Below, piece by piece: positions 8,511-17,258 of a DNA stretch of 64,000 nucleotides. The position numbers and the translations under genes are program-made. Source of the DNA: Acidovorax sp. CCYZU-2555 (GTDB lineage: Bacteria; Pseudomonadota; Gammaproteobacteria; Burkholderiales; Burkholderiaceae_C). How positions within the stretch are numbered: the first letter of the stretch is position 1; every line of letters starts with the position of its first letter. The notes under the pieces are model-generated. The model saw only the letters and a program-made list of their open reading frames with translations, was not told where the DNA came from and made no database searches. The DNA is taken from positions 79,828 to 143,827 of the forward strand of contig NZ_JAHCDD010000002.1 of the NCBI RefSeq assembly GCF_018413525.1, read 5' to 3'.

Positions 8511-8536
8511 CCGGGCGGCAAGGGCTGCCCGGTTTC
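8511..8536 (+). terminator. Rho-independent terminator after the aldehyde dehydrogenase
   Basis: CCGGGCGGC-AAGG-GCTGCCCGG (one G-T pair) forms a 9-bp stem with a tetraloop, then TTTCTC. It separates the sugar-acid unit from the iron-regulated sigma factor operon. Confidence 0.75.
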
Positions 8537-8576
8537 TCCCGCTGGCGGCCGGCACATCGGCATTTGGCTACAATTT

Positions 8577-8595
8577 AATAGGAATGATTCTTGTT
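8577..8595 (+). promoter_or_regulatory. Candidate Fur box upstream of the ECF sigma factor
   Basis: AATAGGAATGATTCTTGTT is a 19-bp imperfect dyad (GAAT-N-ATTC core) close to the Fur consensus. It lies in an AT-rich island about 45 bases before the sigma factor ATG. This fits iron-repressed expression of the sigma/anti-sigma pair. Confidence 0.72.
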
Positions 8596-8638
8596 TATTG
8601 TGGGCCTTTCGTCCCGCAGGAGAATCGGGACCCCGCCC

Positions 8639-9142
8639 ATGCCTGTCGTTCAATCCTCTGCCCACAGCGAAATCGCCGCGCTCTATGCCGACCACCATGG
8701 CTGGTTGCAGGGCTGGCTGCGCAAGAAAGTCGGCAATGCGTTCGACGCCGCCGACCTCGCGCAAAGCACTTTCCTCAAGCTGCTGTGCAGCCAGGGCGTG
8801 GACCAGCTGCAGGAGCCGCGCGCCTATCTGGTGACCGTGGCGCGCAATCTGCTGCTCAACCAGGTGCGCCGGCGCGCGATCGAACAGGCCTACCTGGATG
8901 CGTTGGCGGCCTTGCCCGAACCCGTTGCGCCACCGCCCGAAGCGCGGCTGATGGTGCTCGAGACGCTGGTCGAAATCGATCGCCGCCTGGGCCATCTGCC
9001 CGCGCTGGCCAAGCAGGCGTTTTTGCTCGCGCAGATCGAAGGCCTGGGCCATGGCGAAATCGCGGCCGAGCTGGGCATTTCCGTTTCCACGGTCAAGCGC
9101 CACCTGGCCAAGGCGGCGCTGCGCTGCTTTTTCCCGGAGTAG
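8639..9142 (+). CDS. ECF sigma factor, FecI type
   Basis: A 167-residue ECF sigma factor for iron-uptake genes. Region 2 is near residues 12-75 (LYADHHGWLQGWLRKKVG, AADLAQSTFLKLL, EPRAYLVTVARNLLLN). Region 4 is near residues 105-160 (LPALAKQAFLLAQIEGLGHGEIA, then GISVSTVKRHLAKA). The ATG at 8639 follows a GCAGGAGAA ribosome-binding site and gives the usual short FecI N-terminus; an in-frame upstream start would run through the Fur-box region. The fecR-like gene begins 5 bases after its stop. The nearest receptor gene lies 3.4 kb away. Confidence 0.88.
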   Translation: MPVVQSSAHSEIAALYADHHGWLQGWLRKKVGNAFDAADLAQSTFLKLLCSQGVDQLQEPRAYLVTVARNLLLNQVRRRAIEQAYLDALAALPEPVAPPPEARLMVLETLVEIDRRLGHLPALAKQAFLLAQIEGLGHGEIAAELGISVSTVKRHLAKAALRCFFPE

Positions 9143-9147
9143 GCGCT

Positions 9148-10140
9148 ATGCAGGCATTGCACGAACCCGCAGGCGAGGGCGCCGAAACCATTTCCACCGA
9201 AGTCGCCCAGCAGGCCGTGCAGTGGTGGATGACGCTGCGCGGCGCGCCGGCCTCTGCGTCCGCGTCTGCGCGCCAGCGCGCGGCCTGGCAGCAATGGCGC
9301 GCGCAAAGCCCGGTGCATGAAGCCGCGTGGCAGCGCATCGAATCCGTGGGCCAGCAGATGGCCGGCATTTCGCTGCCGCTGGCGCGCGCCACGCTCGCCG
9401 GGCCGCATGCGCAGCGCCGGCGGCGCAGCGTGCAACTGCTCGTGGGCCTGGTCGTCGCCGGCGGCAGCTTTGCGCTGCTGCGGCAAACGCCCACCTGGCG
9501 TGCCTGGGCCGCCGATGAAGTCGCGGCGCTGGGCGAGCAGCGCCGGCTCGCGCTGCCCGATGGCGGCGCCATTGTGCTCAACACCGGCAGCGCCATCAAT
9601 ATCCGTTACGACAGCGCGCAGCGCGTGGTGCAGCTGGTGCGCGGCGAAATTCTGGTACAGACCGCGGCCGATGCGCAGCGCCGGCCGTTCATCGTCGAGA
9701 CCGCTTTAGGCAGCGTGCGCGCGCTGGGCACGCGTTTCACGGTGCGCGAACGCGATGCCGGCGTCAGCGTTGAAGTGCTGCAAGGTGCGGTCATGCTGAC
9801 GCCCGCGCAGGCACCGCAGGCCGCGCAACGGCTGCAGGCGGGCGAGCAGGGCATGTTCACCTCGCTGCGGGCGCAGAGCACGGGTGCGCTCGATGAGGCT
9901 GCAGGCGCCTGGGCCGATGGCATGCTGGTCGCGTCGCGCATGCGGCTGGACGACTTTCTCGCCGAGCTGGGCCGTTACCGGCGCGGCCGGCTGGGCTGTG
10001 ACCCGGCCGTGGCCCATCTGCTGGTGTCGGGTGCCTACCCGCTGGCCGACACCGACCGCGTGCTCGCGGCGCTGACCAGCGCGCTGGCCGTCGAAGTGCA
10101 TTTCTTCTCGCGCTACTGGGTGATGGTGCGGCCGGCTTAG
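9148..10140 (+). CDS. FecR-type anti-sigma/sigma regulator
   Basis: An inner-membrane signal transducer of 330 residues. The cytoplasmic N-terminal domain has the W-rich FecR N-terminal pattern (QWWMTLRG, AWQQWRAQSPVHEAAW). One transmembrane helix is near residues 92-110 (VQLLVGLVVAGGSFALL). The periplasmic part carries the FecR core (GEQRRLALPDGGAIVLNTGSA, GEILVQTA, ALGTRFTVRE) and a C-terminal STN-like tail. In the Fec model it holds the sigma factor until a ligand-loaded TonB receptor signals through its STN domain; the receptor at 12547 carries such a domain. Its 3' end overlaps the convergent LysR gene by 4 bases. Confidence 0.88.
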   Translation: MQALHEPAGEGAETISTEVAQQAVQWWMTLRGAPASASASARQRAAWQQWRAQSPVHEAAWQRIESVGQQMAGISLPLARATLAGPHAQRRRRSVQLLVGLVVAGGSFALLRQTPTWRAWAADEVAALGEQRRLALPDGGAIVLNTGSAINIRYDSAQRVVQLVRGEILVQTAADAQRRPFIVETALGSVRALGTRFTVRERDAGVSVEVLQGAVMLTPAQAPQAAQRLQAGEQGMFTSLRAQSTGALDEAAGAWADGMLVASRMRLDDFLAELGRYRRGRLGCDPAVAHLLVSGAYPLADTDRVLAALTSALAVEVHFFSRYWVMVRPA

Positions 10141-11051
10141 GCGTCTTGCCTGGGCTGTTCCCAGGGCGGGGTGCGCAGCGCGTCGACGAGAAAATCCACC
10201 AGCCGGCGCACCTTGAGCGGCAGCTGCTTGCGCGTGGGATAGACCGCGAAAACGCCCAGTTCCGCGGCGCGGAAGCCGGGCATGAGTTCGACCAGCGCGC
10301 CGCTGCGCAAGTCTTCATGCACCAGGAAATCGGGCTGCAAAATGATGCCCTGGTGGGCCAGCGCCGCGGCCCGGCAGGTGTCGCCGTTGTTGGCGTGGAT
10401 GCGCGAGTGCGTACGCACGGTCACTTCGCCGCCAGGGCCCTCGAAGCTCCAGTTGTCGCCCGAAGACCAGTAGGTGTAGGAAATCACGGCATGCCGCACC
10501 AGCTCCTGCGGATGCTGGGGCCTGCCTTGCAGCGCGAGGTAATCGGGCGAGGCGCACAACACCATGCGCGTGCGCGCCAACTGGCGACTCACCAGGCTGG
10601 AATCGGACAGCCGGGCGATGCGTATCACCAGGTCATAGCCTTCCTCGACCAGATCGACGACGCGATCCGACAACACGATATCGAGCGTGACCTGCGGGTT
10701 CTGCGCTGCAAAGCGCCCCCACAGCGCCGCCAGATGCAGCGCGCCGAAAGTCTGCGGCGCACCGATGCGCAGCCGCCCCTGGGCCTGCAGCGCGCTGGAG
10801 CCGACTTCGCCCTCGGCCTCCTGCACGGCGGCGAGGATTTCCTTGCAGCGCTGGTAATAGGCCTGGCCTTCGCTGGTCAGCGACAGGCGGCGTGTGGTGC
10901 GCTGCAGCAGGCGCGTTCCCAGATGCGCTTCCAGCTCGTTCACATGGCGCGAGACCGCGGGCTTGGACAGCCCCGCGGCGTCCATCGCGCCCACAAAGCT
11001 GCCGGCCTCGACCACGGCCGTGAACGTCTTCATGGCTTGAAAAAGATCCAT
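10137..11051 (-). CDS. LysR-family transcriptional regulator, divergent from the DoxX/dioxygenase unit
   Basis: A 304-residue LysR protein of the large AaeR/DmlR-like subgroup: MDLFQAMKTFTAVVEAGSF, helix-turn-helix GLSKPAVSRHVNELEAHLG, then RLLQRTTRRLSLTSEGQAYY. The effector domain starts at GRLRIGAPQTFG. It is divergent from the doxX-like gene (112 bases between starts), and regulators of this type often control small redox or quinone-response operons. It probably regulates doxX and the dioxygenase. Its gene separates the fecI/fecR-like pair from the receptor. Confidence 0.87.
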   Translation of the reverse strand: MDLFQAMKTFTAVVEAGSFVGAMDAAGLSKPAVSRHVNELEAHLGTRLLQRTTRRLSLTSEGQAYYQRCKEILAAVQEAEGEVGSSALQAQGRLRIGAPQTFGALHLAALWGRFAAQNPQVTLDIVLSDRVVDLVEEGYDLVIRIARLSDSSLVSRQLARTRMVLCASPDYLALQGRPQHPQELVRHAVISYTYWSSGDNWSFEGPGGEVTVRTHSRIHANNGDTCRAAALAHQGIILQPDFLVHEDLRSGALVELMPGFRAAELGVFAVYPTRKQLPLKVRRLVDFLVDALRTPPWEQPRQDA

Positions 11052-11163
11052 AGTCTCGAATTTCGGAACAATTTATACATCATAAGAGTGTTTATCTTGT
11101 TTGTTCAAAACAATAAAGTTCATTGACGCCAGCAAACCGTGCAGGCACCACAAGGACAACACC

Positions 11164-11559
11164 ATGAACGCCACCCTTTCACTGCTGGGCCGCATAGGCC
11201 TCTCGCTGCTTTTCATCATTTCGGGCTGGGGCAAGATCAGCGGCTATGCGGGCACCCAGCAATACATGGAGACCATGGGCGTGCCCGGTGCGCTGCTGCC
11301 GCTGGTCATCCTGCTCGAACTCGGCGGCGGCCTGGCCATCGCGGCCGGCCTGTTCTCGCGCTGGGTCGCGCTGGCCCTGGCGGGCTTCTCGGTCGCGACG
11401 GCGCTGGTCTTCCATGCGAACTTCGGCGATGCGATGCAGGCCATCAACTTCTGGAAGAACGTGGGCATGGCGGGCGGCTTTCTGCTGCTGGCAGCCCAGG
11501 GCGCCGGTGCATTCAGCCTGGATGCCTTGATCAGCCGCCGCAAGGGCCAGTCGGCGTAA
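11164..11559 (+). CDS. DoxX-family membrane protein
   Basis: A 131-residue integral membrane protein with four predicted helices. The family signature is at the N-terminus (IGLSLLFIISGWGKISGYAGT), then GVPGALLPLVILLELGGGLAIAAG and ending FWKNVGMAGGFLLLAAQGAG. DoxX-like proteins are linked to quinone or redox functions, but this subgroup has no settled role. The ATG at 11164 is preferred over an in-frame codon 63 bases upstream, which lies in the AT-rich promoter zone. Likely co-transcribed with the dioxygenase 66 bases downstream. Confidence 0.85.
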   Translation: MNATLSLLGRIGLSLLFIISGWGKISGYAGTQQYMETMGVPGALLPLVILLELGGGLAIAAGLFSRWVALALAGFSVATALVFHANFGDAMQAINFWKNVGMAGGFLLLAAQGAGAFSLDALISRRKGQSA

Positions 11560-11625
11560 GACCCGCTGCCCGTATCACCCCCAAGAAGCCGGCGCGTTGC
11601 GCCCGCTGACCCTGGAGAATTTTCC

Positions 11626-12453
11626 ATGTATCGCGCACCTTCTCTCTTCATCTCCCATGGCTCGCCGATGTTCGCGCTCGAACCCGGCGAACTCGGCCCC
11701 CATCTCGCGCAACTGGGCGCGGCGCTGCAGGATCTGTCGGCCATCGTCGTGGTGTCGCCGCACTGGCAGACGCGGGAGATCCGGGTCGCGGCCACGGCCA
11801 GGCCCGAAACCATTCACGATTTCGGCGGCTTTCCGGCGCCGTTGTATGCGCTGCACTATGAGCCGCCGGGCGCGCCTGATCTTGCCGCCGACATTGTGCA
11901 AATGCTCGCCGACGCCGGCCTGCCCGCGACGCTGGACGCGCAGCGCGGCCTCGATCACGGCGCCTGGGTGCCGCTGCGCTATCTCAAGCCCGCGGCCGAC
12001 ATTCCGGTGCTGCAGGTGTCGCTGCCCGCAAGAATGGATGCCAGCGGCGCGCTCGAACTGGGCCGGGCGCTGGCGCCGCTGCGCGCGCGCGGCGTGCTGA
12101 TCGTCGGCTCGGGCAGCCTCACGCACAATCTCTACGAGTTCCGCGCGCACATCAGCGACCCGGAGTACGCACAGGCGTTTGCCGACTGGGCGGCCGATGC
12201 CGTCGCGCGTCGGGATGAAGAGGCGCTGGTCGATTACCGCCGCCGCGCGCCGCACGCCGAACGCGCCCATCCCACCGAGGAACATTACCTGCCGCTGCTG
12301 GTGGCGCTGGGCGCGAGCGCGCCGCACGAAATCAGCAGCTTGATTCCCGGCGGCATGACCTATGGCGTGCTGTCTATGGACTCTTTCGGCTTCGGCCTGC
12401 AGTCCGTGGCTGCAGGCTTTCAAGCGCCCGGACAGGGACACGAAAATAAATGA
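11626..12453 (+). CDS. LigB-type extradiol dioxygenase, 4,5-DOPA dioxygenase family
   Basis: A 275-residue class III extradiol ring-cleavage dioxygenase. Metal-ligand histidines are visible in FISHGSPMFAL and SPHWQTRE near the N-terminus, with further conserved histidines in LDHGAWVPL, SGSLTHNLYEF and AERAHPTEEHYLPLL. It resembles E. coli YgiD and plant DODA, which cleave L-DOPA-like catechols, but the true bacterial substrate is often unknown. LysR and DoxX genes beside this family recur in proteobacteria. GGAGAA precedes the ATG. Confidence 0.87.
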   Translation: MYRAPSLFISHGSPMFALEPGELGPHLAQLGAALQDLSAIVVVSPHWQTREIRVAATARPETIHDFGGFPAPLYALHYEPPGAPDLAADIVQMLADAGLPATLDAQRGLDHGAWVPLRYLKPAADIPVLQVSLPARMDASGALELGRALAPLRARGVLIVGSGSLTHNLYEFRAHISDPEYAQAFADWAADAVARRDEEALVDYRRRAPHAERAHPTEEHYLPLLVALGASAPHEISSLIPGGMTYGVLSMDSFGFGLQSVAAGFQAPGQGHENK

Positions 12454-12546
12454 GCTGATTGCACTGGGTTGGGTGTCATCAGGGCAAGGAGCGCATCGGT
12501 ATGCGCTCACGGCTCTATTCATCCTCTTCTTTTCACAAGGCTTTCC

Positions 12547-15078
12547 ATGCGCCCCCAGACTGTGCAGCAGCTTTCCTTTGCCGATTCCCTTGACTGCGTG
12601 CCTTTGCGTCCCGGCCCGGTCGCGCTGGCGCTGCGCGTGCTGTGCGTGGGCACGCTGGCGAGCCTGGCCGTCGCGGCCACGCTGGCGCCGCAGTCGGCCC
12701 GGGCCCAGGCGGGAACGCAGCAGGGCGCGGCGCAGCGCCAATACGCGATTCCTGCAGGCCCGCTGGAAACCGTGCTCAACCGCCTGGGGCGCGAGGCCGG
12801 CGCGCTGCTGACCTTCGATTCGACGATCACCGACGGACTGCGCAGCGGCGGCGTCAACGGCCAGTTCGCGGTGCAGCAGGCGCTGGAGCAGGCGCTCAAG
12901 GGCACCGACCTGATGGTCGTGCGCTCGGCCGGCGGCGGCTATACGCTGCGCGCCATGCCCACGGCGTCGCAAGGCGCGGGCGGCGCCACTCTGGCGGCCG
13001 TGACCGTGACGGCCGCGGCACGTGGCGATGGCCGCACCGACGGTTCGGGCAGCTATGCAGCCGGGCCTTCGGCCGGGGCCACGGGCCTGAGCCTGACGCT
13101 GCGCGAGACGCCGCAGTCGGTCACCGTGGTCACGCGCCAGCAGATGGACGACCAGGGCAGCACCAGCGTATCGGATGTCATGCGCCAGGCCGCGGGCATC
13201 ACGGTGCAGAGCTACGACAGCGAGCGTTCGAACTTCAACGCGCGCGGCTTTTCCATCACCCAGTTCCAGTACGACGGCGTGACCAAGGACTACGACGGTG
13301 TCTACGATTGGGGCGCGACCAACAGCGACATGACCATCTTCGACCGCGTCGAAATCGTCAAGGGCGCGACCGGGCTGATGGGCGGAACGGGCGATCCGTC
13401 GGCGGCCGTCAATTTCATTCGCAAGCGCCCCAGCGAGCAGTTCGCGGGCTCGGTCACGGCGAGCCTGGGCTCGTGGAACAACGCACGCACCGAACTCGAT
13501 CTGTCGAGCCCGCTCAACGCCAGCGGCAGCGTGCGCGGCCGCGTGGTCGCGGCCTATCAGGACCGCGAATCGCATCTGGACCACTACCAGCAGAAGAAAA
13601 GCGTGTTCTACGGCGTGGTCGAGGCCGATCTCACGCGCGACACGCGCCTCACGGTGGGTGCCGACTACCAGAACACCGATCCGCGCGGCTCGACCTGGAC
13701 GGGTTTCCCGCTGTTCTTCAGCGACGGCAGCCGCACCGATTGGGACCGTTCATTCAACCCGGCCACCAGCTGGAGCGAACGCAAGCTCACGTCGCGCAAT
13801 GTGTTCGCGACGCTGGAGCAGCGGCTGGCGAACGACTGGAAATTCAAGCTCACGGCGAACAACGAAAGCAGCAAGCACCGCTCGCTGCTGGGCTCGGCCA
13901 GCGGCGGTTATCCCGACCCGGTGACCGGCGAAGGCATGTACTTCTTCATGGGCGATTTCCGCGGCAACCGCACGCAGAACACGCTCAGCGCAAGCCTGTC
14001 GGGCCCGTACGAACTGTGGGGCCGCACGCACGAAGCGATGTTCGGCGCGACCTGGTCCGACACGAATACCGATGGCCCCTGGTCCGAGTCGCTGTACCCG
14101 TCGCTGCCGGGCAGCATCTTCGGCTGGAGCGGCAACTATGCGCAGCCGGCCTTCCCGCCGATCGCGGCCCATGACGAGAAGCGCCGCCAGTCGTCGTTCT
14201 ATGGCGCCACACGGCTGCGGCCCACGGACGCGCTGTCGGTGATCGTCGGCGCGCGCGTGAGCCGGGTCGACGCCAGCGACAGCCGCGTGTACAGCGACGG
14301 CGTGACGCCGGCGCTCGAAAGCAGCATGCGCACGCGCGGCCAGGTCACGCCCTATGCGGGCCTGGTCTATGACCTCAACGACCGCTATTCGGTCTATGGC
14401 AGCTACACCAGCATCTTCTCGCCGCAGACTTCGCGCGATGCCAACCGCCAGTTCCTGCCCGAAGTGCAGGGCAAGAGCTTCGAAGCCGGCGTCAAGGGCG
14501 AGTTCCTCGACGGCCGCGTCAACGCGAGCCTGGCCGCGTTCCGCATCGAGCAGGACAACATCGCCGAATACGTCGATTTCGTCGATGGCGAGTCGGTGTA
14601 CAAGCCCATCAAGGGCGTGACCAGCAAGGGCATAGAGGCCGAAGTCAGCGGCGAGATCGCGCCCGGCTGGAACCTGCAGGCCGGCTATGCCTATGCCCAT
14701 GTGCGCAACGCCCAGGGCGAACGCGTCTACGGCTCCACGCAGATGCTGAGCCAGCCCGCGCAGACGCTGCGGCTGTCGACCAGCTATAGGTTGCGCGGCG
14801 ACTGGAACGCGCTCACGGTGGGCGGCAACGTGACCTGGCAGAGCGCGACCGACGGCCGTGTCTGGCACCCGGTGGCGAGCGACTACGCGAGCATTCGCCA
14901 GAAGGGCTATACGCTCGTGGGCCTCATGGCGCGCTACCAGTTCAGCGCGCAGCTGTCGGCGGCGCTGCACATCAAGAACCTGTTCGACACCAAGTACTAC
15001 TCGGGTCTGGGACTGTTCGAAACCGGCTTCTACGGCGAGCCGCGCAGTGCGTCGGTGACGGTGCGTTACCAGTTCTGA
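12547..15078 (+). CDS. TonB-dependent siderophore receptor with N-terminal STN signalling domain
   Basis: An 843-residue outer-membrane receptor. A long signal region (to about residue 56, ending SARAQA) precedes the STN domain (YAIPAGPLETVLNRLGREAG, residues 62-140), which contacts FecR proteins. The plug follows (LRETPQSVTVVTRQQM, FNARGFSI, DRVEIVKGATGLMGGTGDPS), then the 22-strand barrel, ending in aromatic RYQF. The layout fits FpvA/FhuE-like ferri-siderophore transducers. The ATG at 12547 gives the normal export signal; an in-frame upstream start adds 26 non-signal residues. I see no clear Fur box in its own promoter, so it may depend on the ECF sigma factor upstream. Confidence 0.92.
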   Translation: MRPQTVQQLSFADSLDCVPLRPGPVALALRVLCVGTLASLAVAATLAPQSARAQAGTQQGAAQRQYAIPAGPLETVLNRLGREAGALLTFDSTITDGLRSGGVNGQFAVQQALEQALKGTDLMVVRSAGGGYTLRAMPTASQGAGGATLAAVTVTAAARGDGRTDGSGSYAAGPSAGATGLSLTLRETPQSVTVVTRQQMDDQGSTSVSDVMRQAAGITVQSYDSERSNFNARGFSITQFQYDGVTKDYDGVYDWGATNSDMTIFDRVEIVKGATGLMGGTGDPSAAVNFIRKRPSEQFAGSVTASLGSWNNARTELDLSSPLNASGSVRGRVVAAYQDRESHLDHYQQKKSVFYGVVEADLTRDTRLTVGADYQNTDPRGSTWTGFPLFFSDGSRTDWDRSFNPATSWSERKLTSRNVFATLEQRLANDWKFKLTANNESSKHRSLLGSASGGYPDPVTGEGMYFFMGDFRGNRTQNTLSASLSGPYELWGRTHEAMFGATWSDTNTDGPWSESLYPSLPGSIFGWSGNYAQPAFPPIAAHDEKRRQSSFYGATRLRPTDALSVIVGARVSRVDASDSRVYSDGVTPALESSMRTRGQVTPYAGLVYDLNDRYSVYGSYTSIFSPQTSRDANRQFLPEVQGKSFEAGVKGEFLDGRVNASLAAFRIEQDNIAEYVDFVDGESVYKPIKGVTSKGIEAEVSGEIAPGWNLQAGYAYAHVRNAQGERVYGSTQMLSQPAQTLRLSTSYRLRGDWNALTVGGNVTWQSATDGRVWHPVASDYASIRQKGYTLVGLMARYQFSAQLSAALHIKNLFDTKYYSGLGLFETGFYGEPRSASVTVRYQF

Positions 15079-15086
15079 CCGGACTG

Positions 15087-15122
15087 GGGCGGCGTTGGCC
15101 GTGCCGCCCTGTGTTGTTTTTT
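15087..15122 (+). terminator. Rho-independent terminator after the TonB receptor
   Basis: GGGCGGC and GCCGCCC form a 7-bp stem around a 9-base loop, followed by TGTGTTGTTTTTT. It isolates the receptor transcript from the downstream DUF3649 operon. Confidence 0.8.
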
Positions 15123-15176
15123 GCGACGCCTGACGCAGGCGCATCGCGGCGCATCTAGAATCGCCGCCAGGCATGA

Positions 15177-15195
15177 GAGTGAGATTCATTCTCAT
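15177..15195 (+). promoter_or_regulatory. Candidate Fur box before the DUF3649-PepSY-DUF3325 operon
   Basis: On the minus strand this reads ATGAGAATGAATCTCACTC, close to the Fur consensus. It sits within a longer dyad with arms GGCATGAGA and TCTCATGCC (15170-15198), about 100 bases before the first gene. Iron repression of this operon is inferred. Confidence 0.7.
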
Positions 15196-15298
15196 GCCTC
15201 TCCCTCCACCGACGACCGCCGCCGCTGCCAGGGCCGGCGTTGAGGCCTGTCATGGAGCTTCGCGCCCATCCCTGCGTGTTTTTTCCTCTGGCCTCTGC

Positions 15299-15589
15299 AT
15301 GAACCGTTCACCCACTCATCACCCCGGTCTGTGCCTGCTGTCCCGTGTGGCCGCCGCCGTGTTCGGCGGCTATCTGCTGGCCAGCGCCTGGAGCGTGTTC
15401 AGTGGCGCGGTGTTTCCTGGCGGCGCCGAGGCCGTGCTCGCGGGCGTGCAGCTGAGTTTCGTGGTGTATGTGGCCGCGGCGATCTGGGCGTTTTCGCCCG
15501 TGCCGCCGCGCCGCGTCTGGGCCGGGCTGCTGCTGCCGGCCGCCTTGCTGGTCGTGCTGGCGGCGCTGCTGCCGCGTTTTGGAGTTTGA
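15299..15589 (+). CDS. DUF3649 small membrane protein of an iron-uptake operon
   Basis: A 96-residue protein with three predicted transmembrane helices (LLSRVAAAVFGGYLLASAW, LAGVQLSFVVYVAAAIWAF, VWAGLLLPAALLVVLAALL), matching DUF3649 in length and pattern. The start at 15299 (MNRSPTHHPGL) was chosen because an in-frame start 126 bases upstream would run through the Fur-like box. It is followed 1 base after its stop by the PepSY gene. Such trios are commonly found beside TonB receptors and are thought to help move iron or reduce ferric siderophores; the molecular role is unproven. Confidence 0.8.
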   Translation: MNRSPTHHPGLCLLSRVAAAVFGGYLLASAWSVFSGAVFPGGAEAVLAGVQLSFVVYVAAAIWAFSPVPPRRVWAGLLLPAALLVVLAALLPRFGV

Positions 15590-15590
15590 G

Positions 15591-17258
15591 ATGGCCAAGG
15601 CGCAAGCAACGACCGGTGCCGGGCAGGGCGGCTTTCGCCAGGCCCAGGCCTGGCTGCACACCTGGTGCGGACTGTGGTTTTCCTGGCTGCTGTTCGCGGT
15701 GTTTCTTACCGGCACGCTGGCAGTGTTCGAGGAGCCCATCACCCACTGGATGACGCCCGAACACCATGCCGAAGAGGCCGCGGTGCTCGCGGCGCCGGCC
15801 AAGCCAACGGTTTCGCTGGGCCAGCGGCTGGACTGGGGCGTGGCCTATATGCAAAAGCACCACCCCGGCGCGGGCATGTGGGAGCTGTGGCCGGCCGACG
15901 CACAGGGTGCGGGCGATCTGCGTGTGTTCTGGTTCGACAGCCAGCGGCAATACGCTTCGGCCGAACTCGATACGGCCAGCGGCGAACCGCTGGCCGCGGC
16001 CGAACATGCGCCCGCGCGCCAGACGCAGGGCGGCCACCATTTCGTCGACTTCCATTACGAGCTGCATGCGGGCCAGGTGGGGCTGTGGATCGTGGGCATT
16101 GCCGCGATGGCGATGCTGGTGGCGCTGGTCAGCGGCGTGATCACGCACAAGCGCATCTTCAAGGACTTCTTCACGTTTCGCACGCGCAAGGGCCAGCGCA
16201 GCTGGCTCGATGCGCACAACGCGGTCGCGGTATTGACGCTGCCGTTCCAGTTCATGATCGCCTATACCGGCATCGTGATTTCGGGCCTGACGTTCATGCC
16301 CGCGGGCGTGGTCGCGCAGTACGGCGTGGGCGGCGCAGCGGCTTTCCAGGCCGCGCTCAACGAGCCCGGCAAACCGCAGCTTTCGGGCCTGGCCATGGCC
16401 GTGCCGCCCCTCGAATCGTTCGCCTTGCGCGGCCAGCAGCTGATGGGCCAGCCGGTGCGCGCCGTGGTGATCGATCATCCAGGCGACGCGGCGGCGCGCA
16501 TAGGCGTCTACGGCTGGAACGAAGACGCGGGAGCGCAGCAGCGCCTGAGCCCCAGCAGCGGCCTGGCGATGTTCTCCGCGGCCACGGGCGAAGTGCTGCA
16601 GGTGCGCCTGCCCGGCGGCGTCGATGGCGGCAAGGCCTCGCTCACGCAGTCGGTGCTGGCCGGGCTGCACATGGTCGCGTTCGGCGGCTTTGCGCTCAAG
16701 TGGCTTTATTTTCTCTGCGGCCTCGCGGGCAGCGCGATGATGGCCACGGGCGCCATCCTGTTCATCGTCAAGCGCCGCACGCGGCATCTGGGCGAGTTCG
16801 GCGGCGCGACGGCGCGGGTCTACCAGCTGATCGAAGCCGCGAACGTCGCGGCCATTGCCGGCCTGGCCACGGCCTGCATAGGCTATCTGTGGGCCAATCG
16901 GCTGGTGCCTCTGGGCCTGGCCCACCGCGACGATTGGGAGCTGGCGGTGTTCTTCGGCATCTGGGCGCTGGCGCTGGTGCATGCGCTCGCGCGCCCGGCC
17001 GCGGCCGCATGGAAAGAGCAACTGGGCCTGCTGGCCGCGCTGTGCGTACTGCTGCCGGTGATCAACGCGCTCACGGTGGGCGACCATCTGCCCGCGCAGC
17101 TGCTGCGCGGCGATTGGGAAAGCGCTGGCGTTGAATTGTTTGCGCTCGCCACCGGCCTGGCCGCGCTCTGGGGTCTGCGCTGGATGGCGCGGCGCAAAGC
17201 CGCAGCCGGCAGCGCGCGCCGCTCGGGCGCTGGCATTGAATCGCAGGTGAAAGCATGA
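15591..17258 (+). CDS. PepSY-associated transmembrane protein (putative siderophore-iron reductase)
   Basis: A 555-residue inner-membrane protein of the PepSY_TM family. The N-terminus WLHTWCGLWFSWLLFAVFLTGTLAVFEEPI is the family signature helix. A periplasmic PepSY region follows, then HHFVDFHYELHAG with histidines on the helix boundary, DAHNAVAVLTLPFQFMIAYTGIV, LAGLHMVAFGGFALKWLYFLCGLAGSAMMATG, and further C-terminal helices. Conserved helix histidines suggest haem binding, as in FoxB/FpvG-type siderophore reductases (family knowledge). ATG lies 1 base after the DUF3649 stop; its own stop overlaps the next gene (ATGA). Confidence 0.85.
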   Translation: MAKAQATTGAGQGGFRQAQAWLHTWCGLWFSWLLFAVFLTGTLAVFEEPITHWMTPEHHAEEAAVLAAPAKPTVSLGQRLDWGVAYMQKHHPGAGMWELWPADAQGAGDLRVFWFDSQRQYASAELDTASGEPLAAAEHAPARQTQGGHHFVDFHYELHAGQVGLWIVGIAAMAMLVALVSGVITHKRIFKDFFTFRTRKGQRSWLDAHNAVAVLTLPFQFMIAYTGIVISGLTFMPAGVVAQYGVGGAAAFQAALNEPGKPQLSGLAMAVPPLESFALRGQQLMGQPVRAVVIDHPGDAAARIGVYGWNEDAGAQQRLSPSSGLAMFSAATGEVLQVRLPGGVDGGKASLTQSVLAGLHMVAFGGFALKWLYFLCGLAGSAMMATGAILFIVKRRTRHLGEFGGATARVYQLIEAANVAAIAGLATACIGYLWANRLVPLGLAHRDDWELAVFFGIWALALVHALARPAAAAWKEQLGLLAALCVLLPVINALTVGDHLPAQLLRGDWESAGVELFALATGLAALWGLRWMARRKAAAGSARRSGAGIESQVKA

